Origin: Erythroxylum novogranatense
Lineage: Eukaryota > Streptophyta > Magnoliopsida > Malpighiales > Erythroxylaceae
NCBI GenBank assembly: GCA_029891385.1
Contig: CM057235.1
Coordinates: 17,421,620-17,485,619, forward strand
Reading direction: 5' to 3'
Length of the DNA stretch: 64,000 bases
Shown one piece after another: positions 53,610-64,000 of the stretch. The position numbers were made by a program, and so were the translations under genes. The stretch's first letter is position 1. Every line of letters begins with the position of its first letter. Below the pieces are notes generated by a model, which was given only the letters and a program-made list of their open reading frames with translations, did not search any database and had not been told where the DNA came from.

Positions 53610-56202
53610 TATAGCGCCCCCTTACCGTAGGGTACACACCGGGACGCCCGTAGGTCATTCCGATACATATCCTACGACGAGGGTGCACTACGATCAAACA
53701 ATACTAAAATCCACATGGCATCAATATAATAAAACCGCAATATCAAAACCACTAAATTTTAAAACCAATAATGCTTTTCTCATTACATAACATCAAATAG
53801 AAATATAGACCAGTTTATCAGTTCCTTACCATCTAAACACAATACTCCCAAAAAGGAAACTGATACAAAAGTCTATACTATGCTATCCTCAAAAATCAAT
53901 CTCAGCTGACCGACTTGTATGCCATCGCTTCTCTTGCCACACGCTCACACGGTAGGAGAAGTCTAACTCTGGAGCTAGGAGTCTAATCTATCAGTCCTGA
54001 AAAAAGAATTGCAATTTTGGGTGAGTTTGCGAACTCAATGAGAAACCATCATCGATGGTTCACTCAATTCATGCATTACGCAAATTGCGTATAGTACATC
54101 ACAGCAACATTCAAAATCTCATATAGCAGTTTACAGAATACAGGCAAACTCGCAAATCTGTTATCACAATTGTATCATGCAATACATATGTGACTCTTTT
54201 CCAGTTTATTTCAGTGTTGTGACCAAGCGCTTATTCAGTGACAGTATTCAGTGGACGCGTCAGGGAGTAGGAGAGCCCTCATGCAGGATACACTAACTCC
54301 CCTCGAGCTCAAGGCTTGGTACAGTGACAGTGTTCAAGCTCAAAGCTCTTCTCAGTAATAATAGCGACTCAGATCACAATGTTCATTATCTGTTCATGCA
54401 ATTATCCATGTCATGCATATGTCCAGTAAATCACAGTCATATAGCTGTAATAGCCCATTTGTCACAATTTTTCATAATCATGTAGCATTCAAATCCAATT
54501 TATCAAAAGCATGCACTTCGGTCCTAAGCATTCACATATTCATACAATGCACATTTGCAAACAGTTCACATAGAGCATTTATCAATCAGAAATTGAGGAA
54601 CCAACTAGGTTACTTACCTGTAACTTTCGAGCTACTGCCTGGAAGTTCCAGCAATGTCTGTAGAATAACGATCTAACGGTGCCTCTATAGCAGTTAAATA
54701 GTTACCCATTACTAAATGCTCAGTCAAAACAATTCAGTGCTTCATATGTTTAATGAAAATATGTACGATGCATATTCATGATTTTTCGGTGCTAAAACCC
54801 AATTTCGCTATCTCTTGCCTCATAACCACAATTCACTATTCACTATATCAAGAGTATCCATTGATTTCATAAGTCTCCAATTTAAAATTCAATGATCAAG
54901 AACTATCCTTAGGTTGCAATAGGAAACCATAATTGAATTTCTTTCAGTGATTGAGACCATACTAAATTAAATTCTAACTCTCATTCATTTCCTCAATTGT
55001 AGACATCTTTCTCTAGTTCCTAACGAATCAAGAATCACTTCAATTGGAGGTCTATACCATAAATTATGCCCCAAAAATCAAACTATTTCACTTCAGAAAA
55101 CTGTCCCTTGCCGCGATCAAGGATTTCACGTCGCGACGTAAATCGACGGGCTCGTCGCGATGCACCGCTCTGCTCGTCGCGACGAGCGCGCTCGTCGTGG
55201 TGAGTACGCATTTACTCGTCACGGCGAGGCTGCTCTCAGGCGTCGCGACGTGCAGCTCCACCGTCTTCTCCGATCGACTTTTCATCCTTTCTCTCTCTAA
55301 AAACCAGTATTAATAACTCTTAACTACCCATTTTTACACAATAAATACCATAAATGCATCAAACAACTATAAATAACAACATTAAAGCCATTAAACTTAC
55401 CAAATCGAAGCTCAATTCCTTAAACCCTAAATCTCCGAAAAATCTCTTAAACCTCTAACAACCACGGTGATCTTCCATAGCCATACCAAACATCATCCTC
55501 TCCAAGATTCCTAACAGATATTCAACCACAATGAAGGAGAAACAAGCAAGAATCTCCAAGGGGAAAAATCGAAATCGTCGAAGGGAAGAGAAGAGTCGTG
55601 CCCTAGGGGAAGAGAAGATGATCTTTTGTAATATTCAAACAATAAGGTACATAAAGATTGATTTAAACCTATAGATCATAGTCCCCAAATTCTTTTCATT
55701 TCAGTCTCTAAATTTCAATGGCTCAATATTTTTATTCCTAACAGCACAAATCAAATTTTCCATACCATTTGCCCATCAATTTCGGAATCGAAATCTAATT
55801 CATCAGTCTCTAAGTCATTTTCTCGGTCCAGACCCAAAACTCTAAAAATTCTAGAAAAATTCCTATAAATCCTAAAAAATATAAAACACAAGATTCTATA
55901 CTCCAATTTCAAATTTCAAATCCCAAAAATTCAATTCTCACTCCAATTCAACTATACAAACCCAATTATTCCATAATTTCAATTAAATCGAAGTCAAACA
56001 TAATTAACTCAAATTCACCAATCATGCTCACAATTAAATACTGGAAAATATCATGAATGCATGTACCTATAAATGCACGTGCAGACAACTTATTCCTCTA
56101 TAATTAGAGGTCAATGAATGATCAATTAATAAAATGCAGTATGCAATCCTACCCAGTCCCAATTTACCAATATGCCCATCACCTCGATAACGGGATGTTA
56201 CA
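53610..56202 (-). mobile_element. Solo gypsy LTR inserted in the Gypsy-A 3' region
   Basis: On the minus strand it starts TGTAACATCCCGTTATCGAGG and ends GGGGGCGCTATA (2,593 bp). Perfect duplication gctca lies at 53,605-53,609 and 56,203-56,207. There are no internal genes. It is related to the solo LTR at 37,588-41,916 (same termini; shared TGAACCATCGATGATGGTTT block near 54,040) but lacks about 1.7 kb of its middle. It carries a CpG-rich patch at 55,120-55,270. Confidence 0.9.
55120..55270 (-). repeat. CpG-rich TCGTCGCGACGAG patch in the solo LTR
   Basis: The words CGTCGCGACG and CTCGTCGCGA recur at least five times in about 150 bp, in contrast to the AT-rich surroundings. It occupies the position equivalent to the patches at 604-690 and 40,083-40,206. 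Confidence 0.7.
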
Positions 56203-56754
56203 GCTCAAAACCTCACATATGTTTAAATGAAAATCTAGAAAATTTTCATACACTGCCTCATCACTCAGCATCAGTTATTGACTAAGCTTATGCAATTGAT
56301 TACTTTAATTAATTCACGTAGTTCACTATCCTCTCAAGCTGCCTATTCCAAGTTCTTGTATACAGCTCAATTTTCCATCCAACTACTTTGACAGAATCGT
56401 ATGGTCAAATTCATCACAAATAAAGTTCGCTACAAAAAGAGTCGCAACCATTCAAGTGTGTATCTCTCAACATCAACATTAATATCATCAACATGCACAT
56501 AAACTCAATCCCCCCACACTTAATATGAACATTGTCCCTAATGTTCAAGTAGTCAACAATCAAATACAAAGAGGGGAAAGAGAAAGAAGAAACTTCCCTA
56601 AAAAAATCAGCCAAGAACTCTTTATCACCAACCACACAAACCTAAAAAAACTCAAAACAACTAAAAAATGAATTAAACTAGAAAGAAATGCAAAGGAAAA
56701 ACAAGAAAAGAAAAGAAAGAAAATTACAGTCCTAATAAAAGGTGTGCACTACGA
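56203..56754 (-). other. Gypsy-A 3' region, right part
   Basis: AT-rich DNA between the solo LTR and the integrase stop, with an A-rich stretch at 56,640-56,725. No gene seen. Confidence 0.5.
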
Positions 56755-58118
56755 TCAAGGAGGTGAAGTGTCACGAAGAGACAATCGCTCCTTAGAGTTA
56801 TCCACAAACCTGGGCATATACAATTTAGGTCGTTGTCCATTTACCTTAAAGGAATTTTCATTTTCTCGTTTTACCTCAAAGACCCCAAAAGGAAGGACTT
56901 GGATCACCGTGAATGGACCATACCATCTCGACTTAAGCTTCCCTGGAAAAAGATGAAGACGGGAGTTGTAGATCAATACCTGGTCGCCTACCTTAAAGTC
57001 TCGGTGGAGGATCTTCTTGTCATGCCACTTCTTCACACGCTCCTTATACAACTTTGAATTATTATAAGCATCCAAACAAAATTCTTCAAGCTCATAAAGT
57101 TGCATAAGTCTCTTAGTACCTGCAGCAGACAAATCAAAGTTAAGAAATTTGGTAACCCAATATGCACGATGCTCTAACTCAACTGGAAGATGATAAGACC
57201 TCCCATTTACTATCTTCAATGGTGACATGCCTATGGGTGTCTTAAATGGCGTCCTATATGCCCAAAGTGCATCATCTAGCTTTAAAGACCAGTCCCGCCT
57301 AGAAGCATTAACAGTTTTCTCTAGTATTTTCTTTAATTTCCTGTTTGAGACTTCAACTTGTCCACTAGTTTGGGGTGGTATGGAGTAGAAACCTTATGGG
57401 TTACCCCATACTTAGCTAATAACGAATCAAAAAGTTTGTTGCAAAAATGTGACCCCCCATCACTAATGATAGCCCTAGGTGTGCTAAAATGTGTAAAAAT
57501 ATTCTTCTTAAAAAATTTAACGATACGTCTAGACTCATTTGTGGGCAATGCCTCTGCTTCCACCCATTTGCTAACATAATCAATAGCAACCAATATATAT
57601 TGATTAGAGAAAGAATTAGGGAATGGTCCCATGAAGTCTATTCCCCAAACATCAAAAACTTCACAAACAAGAATGTTAGTCAATCGCATGTCATGTCTCC
57701 TACTAATATTTCTGACCCTTTGACACCTATCACAAGATTTGACAAATACAAATGCATCCTTAAATAAGGTAGGCTAATAGAAACCACACTTTAAAACTTT
57801 ATGAGCTGTCCTAGATGCATCATAATGTCCCTCAGCCTCTCTAGAATTACAATGATATAACACAGAGGACATTTCCTCTTCAGGAATGTAGCGCTTAACA
57901 ATACCATCCACACAAATCTTATAAAGCAAAGGATAATCCCAAAGATAGTATCTTACCTTAGACAAAAAAAAATTCTTTTGAGCATAAGAAAGACCAAGGG
58001 CATAGATATTACTAGCAAGGTAGTTTACATAGTCTGCAAACCAAGAAGTGACTGTCATAACCATCAGATGCTCATCAGGAAAAGTCTCCTGAATGTCTTT
58101 CTTTATTGCACTCTCCAT
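56755..58118 (-). pseudogene. Gypsy-A integrase
   Basis: Read leftwards: the H2C2 zinc finger end (VRYYLWDYPLLYKICVDGIV, SSVLYHCNSREAEGHY); the catalytic core with [24 protein letters not shown] and STPYHPK (first two acidic residues visible); then the C-terminal part with KWHDKKILHRDFKVGDQVLI and YGPFTVIQVLPFGVFEV. The frame changes between 57,340 and 57,230, where the third catalytic residue (usual NGQxExxN) lies: the text there reads [18 protein letters not shown], so the Glu is displaced by a frameshift. It would integrate cDNA if whole. Confidence 0.86.
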
Positions 58119-58130
58119 GGCAGCTTCATC

Positions 58131-58500
58131 TCACCTTGATAAGTGATCAACTACAAAATTCTCGACTCCCTTCTTATCCCTCAGCTCAATGTCAAATTTC
58201 TGCAAAAGTAACACCCAACAAATTAGTCTTGGTTTAGCGTCGAGTTTTGTCATCAAGTATTTCAAAGTTGTATGGTCAGTATACACAATCACTTTAAATA
58301 AAACCAAATATGAGTGAAAGTTGTCAAAAGCGAGCACAACTGCCAACATCTCTTTTTTGTGGTGGTGTAATGGCGTTGTGCACTATTTAGTGTCCTAGTT
58401 GCATAAAAAGTTGGATGAAAGATCTTACCTCGTCTTTGGCCTAAAACAACACCCATTGCATAATCACTTGCATCACACATTAATTTAAAAGGAAGAGACT
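58131..58500 (-). pseudogene. Gypsy-A RNase H
   Basis: Two overlapping frames are needed: MCDASDYAMGVVLGQRRGK (first acidic residue) then, after a frameshift near 58,350, [20 protein letters not shown] and [15 protein letters not shown]. The motifs are those of Ty3/gypsy RNase H. It would remove RNA from the RNA-DNA hybrid. Confidence 0.84.
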
Positions 58501-58599
58501 AGTCAGGAGATAGAAGAATAGGTGCAGTCACAAGCATATCCTTTAACAATTGAAAAGATGTCAAACATTTATTTTCAAATTAAACACAACATCTTTTTC

Positions 58600-59613
58600 A
58601 AGCAATTCAGTCACAGGTCTAGAAATCTTAGAAAAATCTTTAATGAACCTCTGGTAAAAACCAGCATAACCTAAGAAACTTCTAATGGATCAAACATTGT
58701 TTGGTGGTGAAAGTTTCTTAATGACGTCAATTTTTGTCAGGTCTACCTCTATACCCTTGCTATAAATTTTATGACCTAAAACAATGCACTACTGTACCAT
58801 GAAATGACAATTTTCCCAATTAAGCACTAAATGGGTCTCTACACACCTAATTAAGACTTTCTCTAAGTTATCAAAGCATGCGTTAAATAAAGTACCAAAC
58901 ATAGAGAAGTCATCTATAAAAATTTCAATGCAAGATTCAAGCATATCAGAAAAAATAGCCATCATACATCTTTGAAATGTAGCCGGAGCATTACATAACC
59001 TAAAGAGCATGCGTCTATAGGCAAATGTACCATAGGGACATGTAAAAGTTGTTTTCTCCTGATCTTCCGAGGCTATCGGAATCTACAAATATCCATTATA
59101 TCCATTTAAGGCACAATAAAAGTCATGTCCAGCTAATTTCTCAATCATTTGATCAATGAAAGGTAAAGGAAAATGATCTTTCCTAGGGGTATCATTCAAC
59201 TTCCTATAATCTATGTACATTCTCCACCCAGTTACCTTCCTAGTGGCTATTAATTCATTTTTCTCATTTTCAATCACAGTGGTGCCTCCTTTCTTTGGCA
59301 CCACATGCACTGGACTAACCCAACTAGAATCAGAAATGGGATAGATAATACCTGCATCTAGAAGCTTTACTACCTCCTTCATGTGTGGGTTAAGTCTCCT
59401 TAGGGGCTGTACTATTGCCTTGCTTCCATCCTCCATGAAAATGTGGTGTGTGCAAAATGAAGGGCTTATACCCTTGATATCTGTAATGGATCGCCCAATG
59501 GTCTTTTTATGATCAGGTAGTATCCTCAATAGCTGCTCCTCTATGGCACCTAACAAACAAGAGGAAATGATAACTGGTAAGTGCTCAAGTGGGTTAAGAT
59601 AAACATACTTCAA
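58600..59613 (-). pseudogene. Gypsy-A reverse transcriptase
   Basis: The N-terminal part (59,613-59,083) has YPISDSSWVSPVHVVPKKGG and GWRMYIDYRKLNDTPRKDHF. A stop follows near 59,083, then the palm with FRLCNAPATFQRCM and IEIFIDDFSMFG (catalytic DD) and finally NWENCHFMVQ. The remaining thumb (about 58,600-58,780) is readable but has stops. The text is of the Athila type. At least two in-frame stops. Confidence 0.87.
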
Positions 59614-59709
59614 ATGACTCGGAAGGGGTTTAAGGTCAAGAGAAGGGGGCTTTTCAATTGAAGGCTTTGGAAATAGCTTGGTTGGACGTTGGAGAGGCTC
59701 GTATGTTCT

Positions 59710-60200
59710 CTAATGTGTCCAATATGCCTGCTCCAACCCATCTTCAATATCCTCCAACTGTTCTTGCAATTCTTCTCCTAACTCTTCAATCATTCCTTGT
59801 GCTTCCCCTTCCAACAAATCTGCATAAACAATAGAAGAATCATTAGTATCAGAAGAATAAATATCAATAAAATGGAAAGAGTCAAGAGTAAAAGGATGCT
59901 TCATAGCATTGAGCACATCAAACACTAGTTTTTCATCTTGAAGTCTCAAGATGAGCTTTCCACGTTGCACATCGATGATGGTCCGTGCAGTGGCCATGAA
60001 AGATCTCCCAAGAATGATAGGGATGTCTATATCTTTCTCAATACCAAGGACTAAGAAATCCACCGGGAAGATGAACTTCTCGACCTTGACTAATATTTCC
60101 TTAATGATTCCCCTTAGATAAGTGATTTACCTATCTGCCAGCCAAAGCGAAATAATTTGTGGGTTTGAGCTCTACCAATCCTAATTTCCTGAAAACAGAA
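59710..60200 (-). pseudogene. Gypsy-A protease region
   Basis: This contains GASINLTPLSVFRKLGL (the motif following the Athila protease active site) near 60,150-60,215, and DIDIPIILGRSFMATARTII (flap/hydrophobic-Gly motif) at about 59,990-60,050. Stops lie between them. An acidic C-terminal tail (LLEGEAQGMIEELGEELQ) follows. Confidence 0.78.
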
Positions 60201-60212
60201 AGAGGCGTTAAG

Positions 60213-61960
60213 TTAATGCTCGCACCCAAAAGCCTTATCTATATGTAAATCACCAATAACACAAAGAATAGTAAAACTCCATGGATCTTTAAGCTTCGGT
60301 GGTAACTTTCTCGACAATATAGCCAAACACTCCTCATTCAGCTTCACCATGACATACTCCTCAAACCTCCTCTTATTAGACAAAATTTCTTTCAAAAACT
60401 TAGCATAAGAAGGCATCTACGCTATGGCCTCAACAAAAGGTATGTTTATATGCAACTTTTTAAATATCTTGAGAAAATGACCAAATTGCTTATATAATTA
60501 CGTACCTTTCAACCTTTGAGGATAAGGAATTTGAGGTCTTACCGGATGTACGATGGGGTCAGCAAATAACCTTGGATGATCCTCCTTTTCAGTTAGTGCT
60601 TCCTTGGCCTCCTTGCCACTTTCCTGACTCTCATCTTCTTCACTCTTTTCCACTTCTTTATCCTTCTGCTTCTCTTGAACTTCTTCAAGCTGTCTACCAC
60701 TCCTCAATAAAATTACCTTTGCATATTCTCTCGGGTTGGCCTCAGTAGTGCTAGGCAATGAACCCAAAGGTCTTTCCTTCAACAAACTTGCAATCTGGCT
60801 CATCTGATTCTCCAAATTCCTAATAGAAGATTCTTGATTCTACATCCTAACCTCGGTAGTAGAAATGTACTTCAAAAGTAACTCTTCAAGATTAGATTTC
60901 TCTGGTGGTGCAGGATTAGAAGCCTTGAAACCTGGAGGTGGAGGTGGTTGTCTTTGAACATTGGATGACTATGGTTGTGCCACTTAACCGTTCCACTAAG
61001 AGAAATTTGGATGATTCATCCACCTAGAATATGGGTCCCCTCGATGTTTTTTATAATTGTCCACATAATGGTCCTCTTCAATCTCTTGAGTAAAGGATTC
61101 CCAACTTGACACTCAGAAGATGCATAGGAATCTCAACCACAATGCTCGCATAAAGCACATCTCCTTAATGAAGAACTAGCTCCTCCTCTCACACTGTGCA
61201 TCTGATTATCCAATTTCTTCGTCAAAACATCCATCTGAGCAAATAAAGCGACTGTATTGTCTACTACACGAGCTCTTGTAGGTCGTTTGGGATGCCTTTC
61301 TGTATGATATTGAAAACTGCTAGTGTCCATCTCGTCAATCAATTTGTAGCCTTGATCTGGTGTTTTTCTCATTAAACTACCTCCTGCTGTAGCATCTATG
61401 GTACTCCTGTTCGATGGGTTCATTCCTGTATAAAAAGTATTGACCTTCTGCCATATAGAGAACCCATGACTAGGACACTGTGCCAACATATCCCAAAATT
61501 GTTCCGACGCTTCATATAAACTTTCATTTTCATATTGAGTAAATAAAGTGACCTCATTCTTCATTTTTGCAATCTTGGCAGGAGGGAAAAAATTTGCCAA
61601 AAATAATCTCAGCATCTCATCCTATGTAGTAATCGATCCCAACTACAAACTAGCCAACCATGCTCTGGCCTTATCCCTTAGAGAAAATGGGAATAACCTT
61701 AATCTCACCACGTCTTTCGATACTCCATTCTGCTTGAACAAATCACAAATATCCAGAAATGTCTCCAAATGGGTGTTTGGATCCTCTAAAGGCAATCCTC
61801 CAAACTGAGATGCTCTCACCATGGATGTAATGCTGTGAGGAATCTCAAAACTCGTTGCTGTGATCGTCGACCTTATAATGGGAGGCATGGGTCTATTGTT
61901 ATGCCCCATAGTCAAATCCATCATAGTTAACTCTCTTCTCTCTTCAGTATGTGGCATCAA
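60213..61960 (-). pseudogene. Gypsy-A gag
   Basis: Three main pieces: 61,960-61,643 with MVRASQFGGLPLEDPNTHLE and LFPFSLRDKARAWLASL; 61,615-61,133 with FFPPAKIAKMKNEVTLFTQ, FWDMLAQCPSHGF and FYTGMNPSNRSTIDATAGGS; and 60,815-60,213 with a spacer rich in Glu/Lys and then MPSYAKFLKEILSNKRRFEE. This is the standard gag of Athila/Tat elements. A stop near 61,640 and others between 61,130 and 60,830 interrupt it. Gag makes the particle. Confidence 0.86.
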
Positions 61961-62308
61961 CCTTTCTTCGTGCTATTCCATCTTTACGAATTGCTCTTCT
62001 CTAGTCCTTTCTTCTGTGTTACTACTTTAAGCCAATCTGGTTTCCTTATATAACCTGCGAGCAATTTTTTCAATCTCATTATCTAATAGCAAATTCTCAG
62101 GATTTTGACCACAAGTGAGCATAAACAAAATGGAATAAATAAAAAACAAATAATAACAGAGCTAATAATGAAAAAAAATAAAACACACCGACGTAAAGCA
62201 GTCAAGCAAACAACTAAAATACGCAAATAAACAACAAAGCAAGAATTAAATCTGAGACAATTAATACCTTCTAATCTAATGAGTCACAATAAGGAATTTA
62301 TTTCCTGG
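61961..62308 (-). other. Gypsy-A 5' leader
   Basis: Leader between the primer site and the first clear gag codon. The natural gag start may lie a little upstream of 61,960. No other feature seen. Confidence 0.5.
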
Positions 62309-62325
62309 TAATGGCGCCAAAAACT
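62309..62325 (-). promoter_or_regulatory. Primer-binding site of Gypsy-A
   Basis: The minus strand reads TTTTTGGCGCCATTACCAGG right after the LTR end ...CGCAACA. It is close to the TGGCGCCGTTGCCGGGG site of Athila elements, thought to use tRNA-Asp. Confidence 0.8.
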
Positions 62326-64000
62326 TGTTGCGGTATAAACAAAATAATGTAAATTAAATTCTATCTGGACCAATTAGAGGCAAACGCACCTCGTCAACAA
62401 GTAACATAAAACGGTAAGAACCAGATATCGTACCCAAGGAAATTTCAACACGCAAGACAATTAAATTAAATGATGAAAAATTACTCAAACGATCAAAAAT
62501 TGATTGATTTGAAAATAAAATAAAATAAAATAAAGTAAGCAAATCTAGGAAATATGAAAATTTCGAGGTATGAATTAAAACGACTAGATTTAATCAAAAG
62601 ACAAATTTTGGTTAAGGTATTAGATTTCAATTGGATAGGACACTAAAATAAAATTGTAACGGTGGATTGATTTAGGAAATACTTTACTTAAGCACGTCGA
62701 ACCCAACGTTCATGATATTCCCTTTTCTTCTAAATCTAAGTCACCACTTGGTTCATAGATAATTCGAAATAAAAGACATTAAATACAAGAAGCCTAAAAT
62801 TAAGTTTGTTAATTCTAGGTATCCTCACACAAGATCCTAAGGTTGGTCTAAACTTTAGTCTCAAGTATGTCGCTTGATTAATTTTTTGGCAAATTAAATC
62901 CTATTGGTTGTGGTATTAAATTATCTAAGGTCTTAATTTAGGTGATCAAGCTAAATAAGGACTAAATATGCATTCAATCAAGCAAAAATCAATACCACAT
63001 AAAATTATCCTAATCCAATATCAATCTTAACCTTAACTGAAAAGAAACACTTACTCACACATATTTATCAATGTAACATAAACCATAGTCATAATATATG
63101 GTTGCATTGATTAAATCCAAACAATTAAAATAAATACATAATTAAAAATAAATTAAGAAAACAAATTAAAAAAAACCTTTTTTCATGGCTGTGTTTTCTC
63201 GCACCACTAGCTTCAACACATTTAATCTCCACCAGCAACTCACGTAATCTACTCTCCACCACGATGTTCACGTAGTCTCATTAGTTCTCCAGCTGCTACG
63301 TATGTCTCCACCAGTTTTCCATCCTCCACACTCTCTCCAACAGCTGCTCCTTTAATGTTTGCCACCTCTTGCTTTATTTTGTGTGTCTCCACCAGCTCAT
63401 GCTTCAACGTTGTCACCACTGGCTCAAGCTTCAACGTTGATGTGTGTAGAATCTCCATAACTGCAACGTTATTCACTTCCACAGCTCCATGCCTTCCTCT
63501 CCACCAGCCAATGTCTCAAGCCTTTTCTTCTCCCCATCTCCTTTCGTGTAAGGAGTGTTGAGTGGTATCCCCAGGAGTTGTGTTGGTGGGTTGAGAATTT
63601 TGATGGAGAGGAATTCACAAGGTGCGTCCCCCATAATTGGAGGCTTGTAAGTGGCGTTTTTATTTTCTTGCATGCATCACTGGAGAGGTGTTATTGGAGG
63701 CTAGTTATTAGTCAATAAAGGTTGTTTTCTTTTGATGTGTGTAAGTTGTCTTGCGTGAAGAGTGGAAGGGTGGCATGATTTTGGAGGCTGATGCATGCTT
63801 TTGTGGAAAGATGAGGCTTTCTTCTTTTTTAAGCTTTAATGAAGGGTGCTTTCTTGAATAAAATGGAGGCTGATTTGTCTTGTAATGGAGGCTATTTTTG
63901 GAGTGGGGAATGAGTTGTACATGGGATGAAATAATTAAAAGGTGAAGGCTGATGTTGATCCTTGGCTGGTTGGAATAGATTTTGTAAGGTCAAATTCGAT
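62326..64000 (-). repeat. 5' LTR of Gypsy-A (cut by window edge)
   Basis: It is collinear with 50,410 to about 52,090 of the 3' LTR, differing by substitutions and by one fewer 27-bp unit at 63,385-63,438. The remaining 500 bp or so lie beyond 64,000. Confidence 0.9.

Larger units (their letters stand above)
32977..64000 (-). mobile_element. Copia-B: outer Ty1/copia element holding Copia-E and Gypsy-A; 5' end outside window
   Basis: Its sequence is in pieces: 32,977-35,738 (3' LTR, RNase H, reverse transcriptase, integrase C-terminal part) and 49,744-50,409 (integrase N-terminal part and linker). Copia-E sits between them. Gypsy-A begins at 50,410 and runs beyond the window, so gag, protease and the 5' LTR lie to the right of 64,000. 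The reading frame is continuous across the Copia-E site once a single cttta is kept, which proves that the two pieces are one element. Gene order is copia-type. Confidence 0.85.
50410..64000 (-). mobile_element. Gypsy-A: Athila-like Ty3/gypsy element, 5' LTR runs off the window
   Basis: The 3' LTR is at 50,410-52,591 and the 5' LTR begins at 62,326 and is incomplete. Order on the minus strand is primer site, leader, gag, protease, reverse transcriptase, RNase H, integrase, then a long 3' region containing a solo gypsy LTR. The primer site GGCGCCATTACCAGG resembles the tRNA-Asp-type site of Athila elements. The reverse transcriptase (YPISDSSWVSPVHVVPKKGG) and the long non-coding stretch after integrase also fit Athila. 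It interrupts Copia-B; the left flank atctc should be the target copy. Confidence 0.86.

Overview
The window is nuclear DNA of a flowering plant, most likely a eudicot. It has one spliced plant-type gene with plant-style introns, surrounded and buried by Ty1/copia and Ty3/gypsy LTR retrotransposons with plant-type primer sites (initiator-Met tRNA for the copias; Tat- and Athila-like sites for the gypsies). I see no prokaryotic features, CRISPR array, rRNA or tRNA gene. The species cannot be named from the sequence alone.

Layout. Bases 1-10,348 are old repeat debris: a fragment of a long gypsy LTR (1-about 1,370), AT-rich unassigned DNA interrupted by a clean solo copia LTR (2,822-4,217, TSD acttt), a tandem-plus-inverted cluster of primer-site-like units (5,504-5,870), and a decayed copia interior ending in a recognisable 3' LTR (8,734-10,348). 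The only host gene is at 10,595-13,537 on the minus strand: a divergent cytosolic asparaginyl-tRNA synthetase (SYNC2-like) in eight exons. All splice sites are readable, but it has a 1-bp frameshift, two lost core segments and no motif-3 arginine.

From 14,643 to the right edge the window is a nest. Gypsy-C (plus strand, Tat-like, 14,643-32,578) carries Copia-D (minus strand, 14,868-24,298) inside its own 5' LTR. After 398 bp of host DNA, Copia-B (minus strand) starts at 32,977 and runs past the window end. Its integrase is split by Copia-E (minus strand, 35,739-49,738, TSD cttta), whose 3' LTR is split in turn by a 4.3-kb solo gypsy LTR (37,588-41,916). Further upstream in Copia-B sits Gypsy-A (minus strand, Athila-like, from 50,410 past 64,000), which holds a second, related solo LTR (53,610-56,202, TSD gctca). 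No element here looks able to move: every polyprotein has stops, frameshifts, deletions or insertions.

The most interesting content is the extra coding material carried by the elements. Gypsy-C has a long antisense ORF between pol and its 3' LTR that resembles the 'putative gypsy type transposon' domain followed by a coiled coil. Copia-D has an ORF of about 665 codons downstream of pol, broken only by three in-frame stops, that resembles a plant transposon-associated domain. Other points are an in-frame fusion of reverse transcriptase to integrase in Gypsy-C, a cryptic repeat of about 180 bp inside gypsy LTRs, and a cluster of eight AGTCGACT palindromes in the Copia-E leader.
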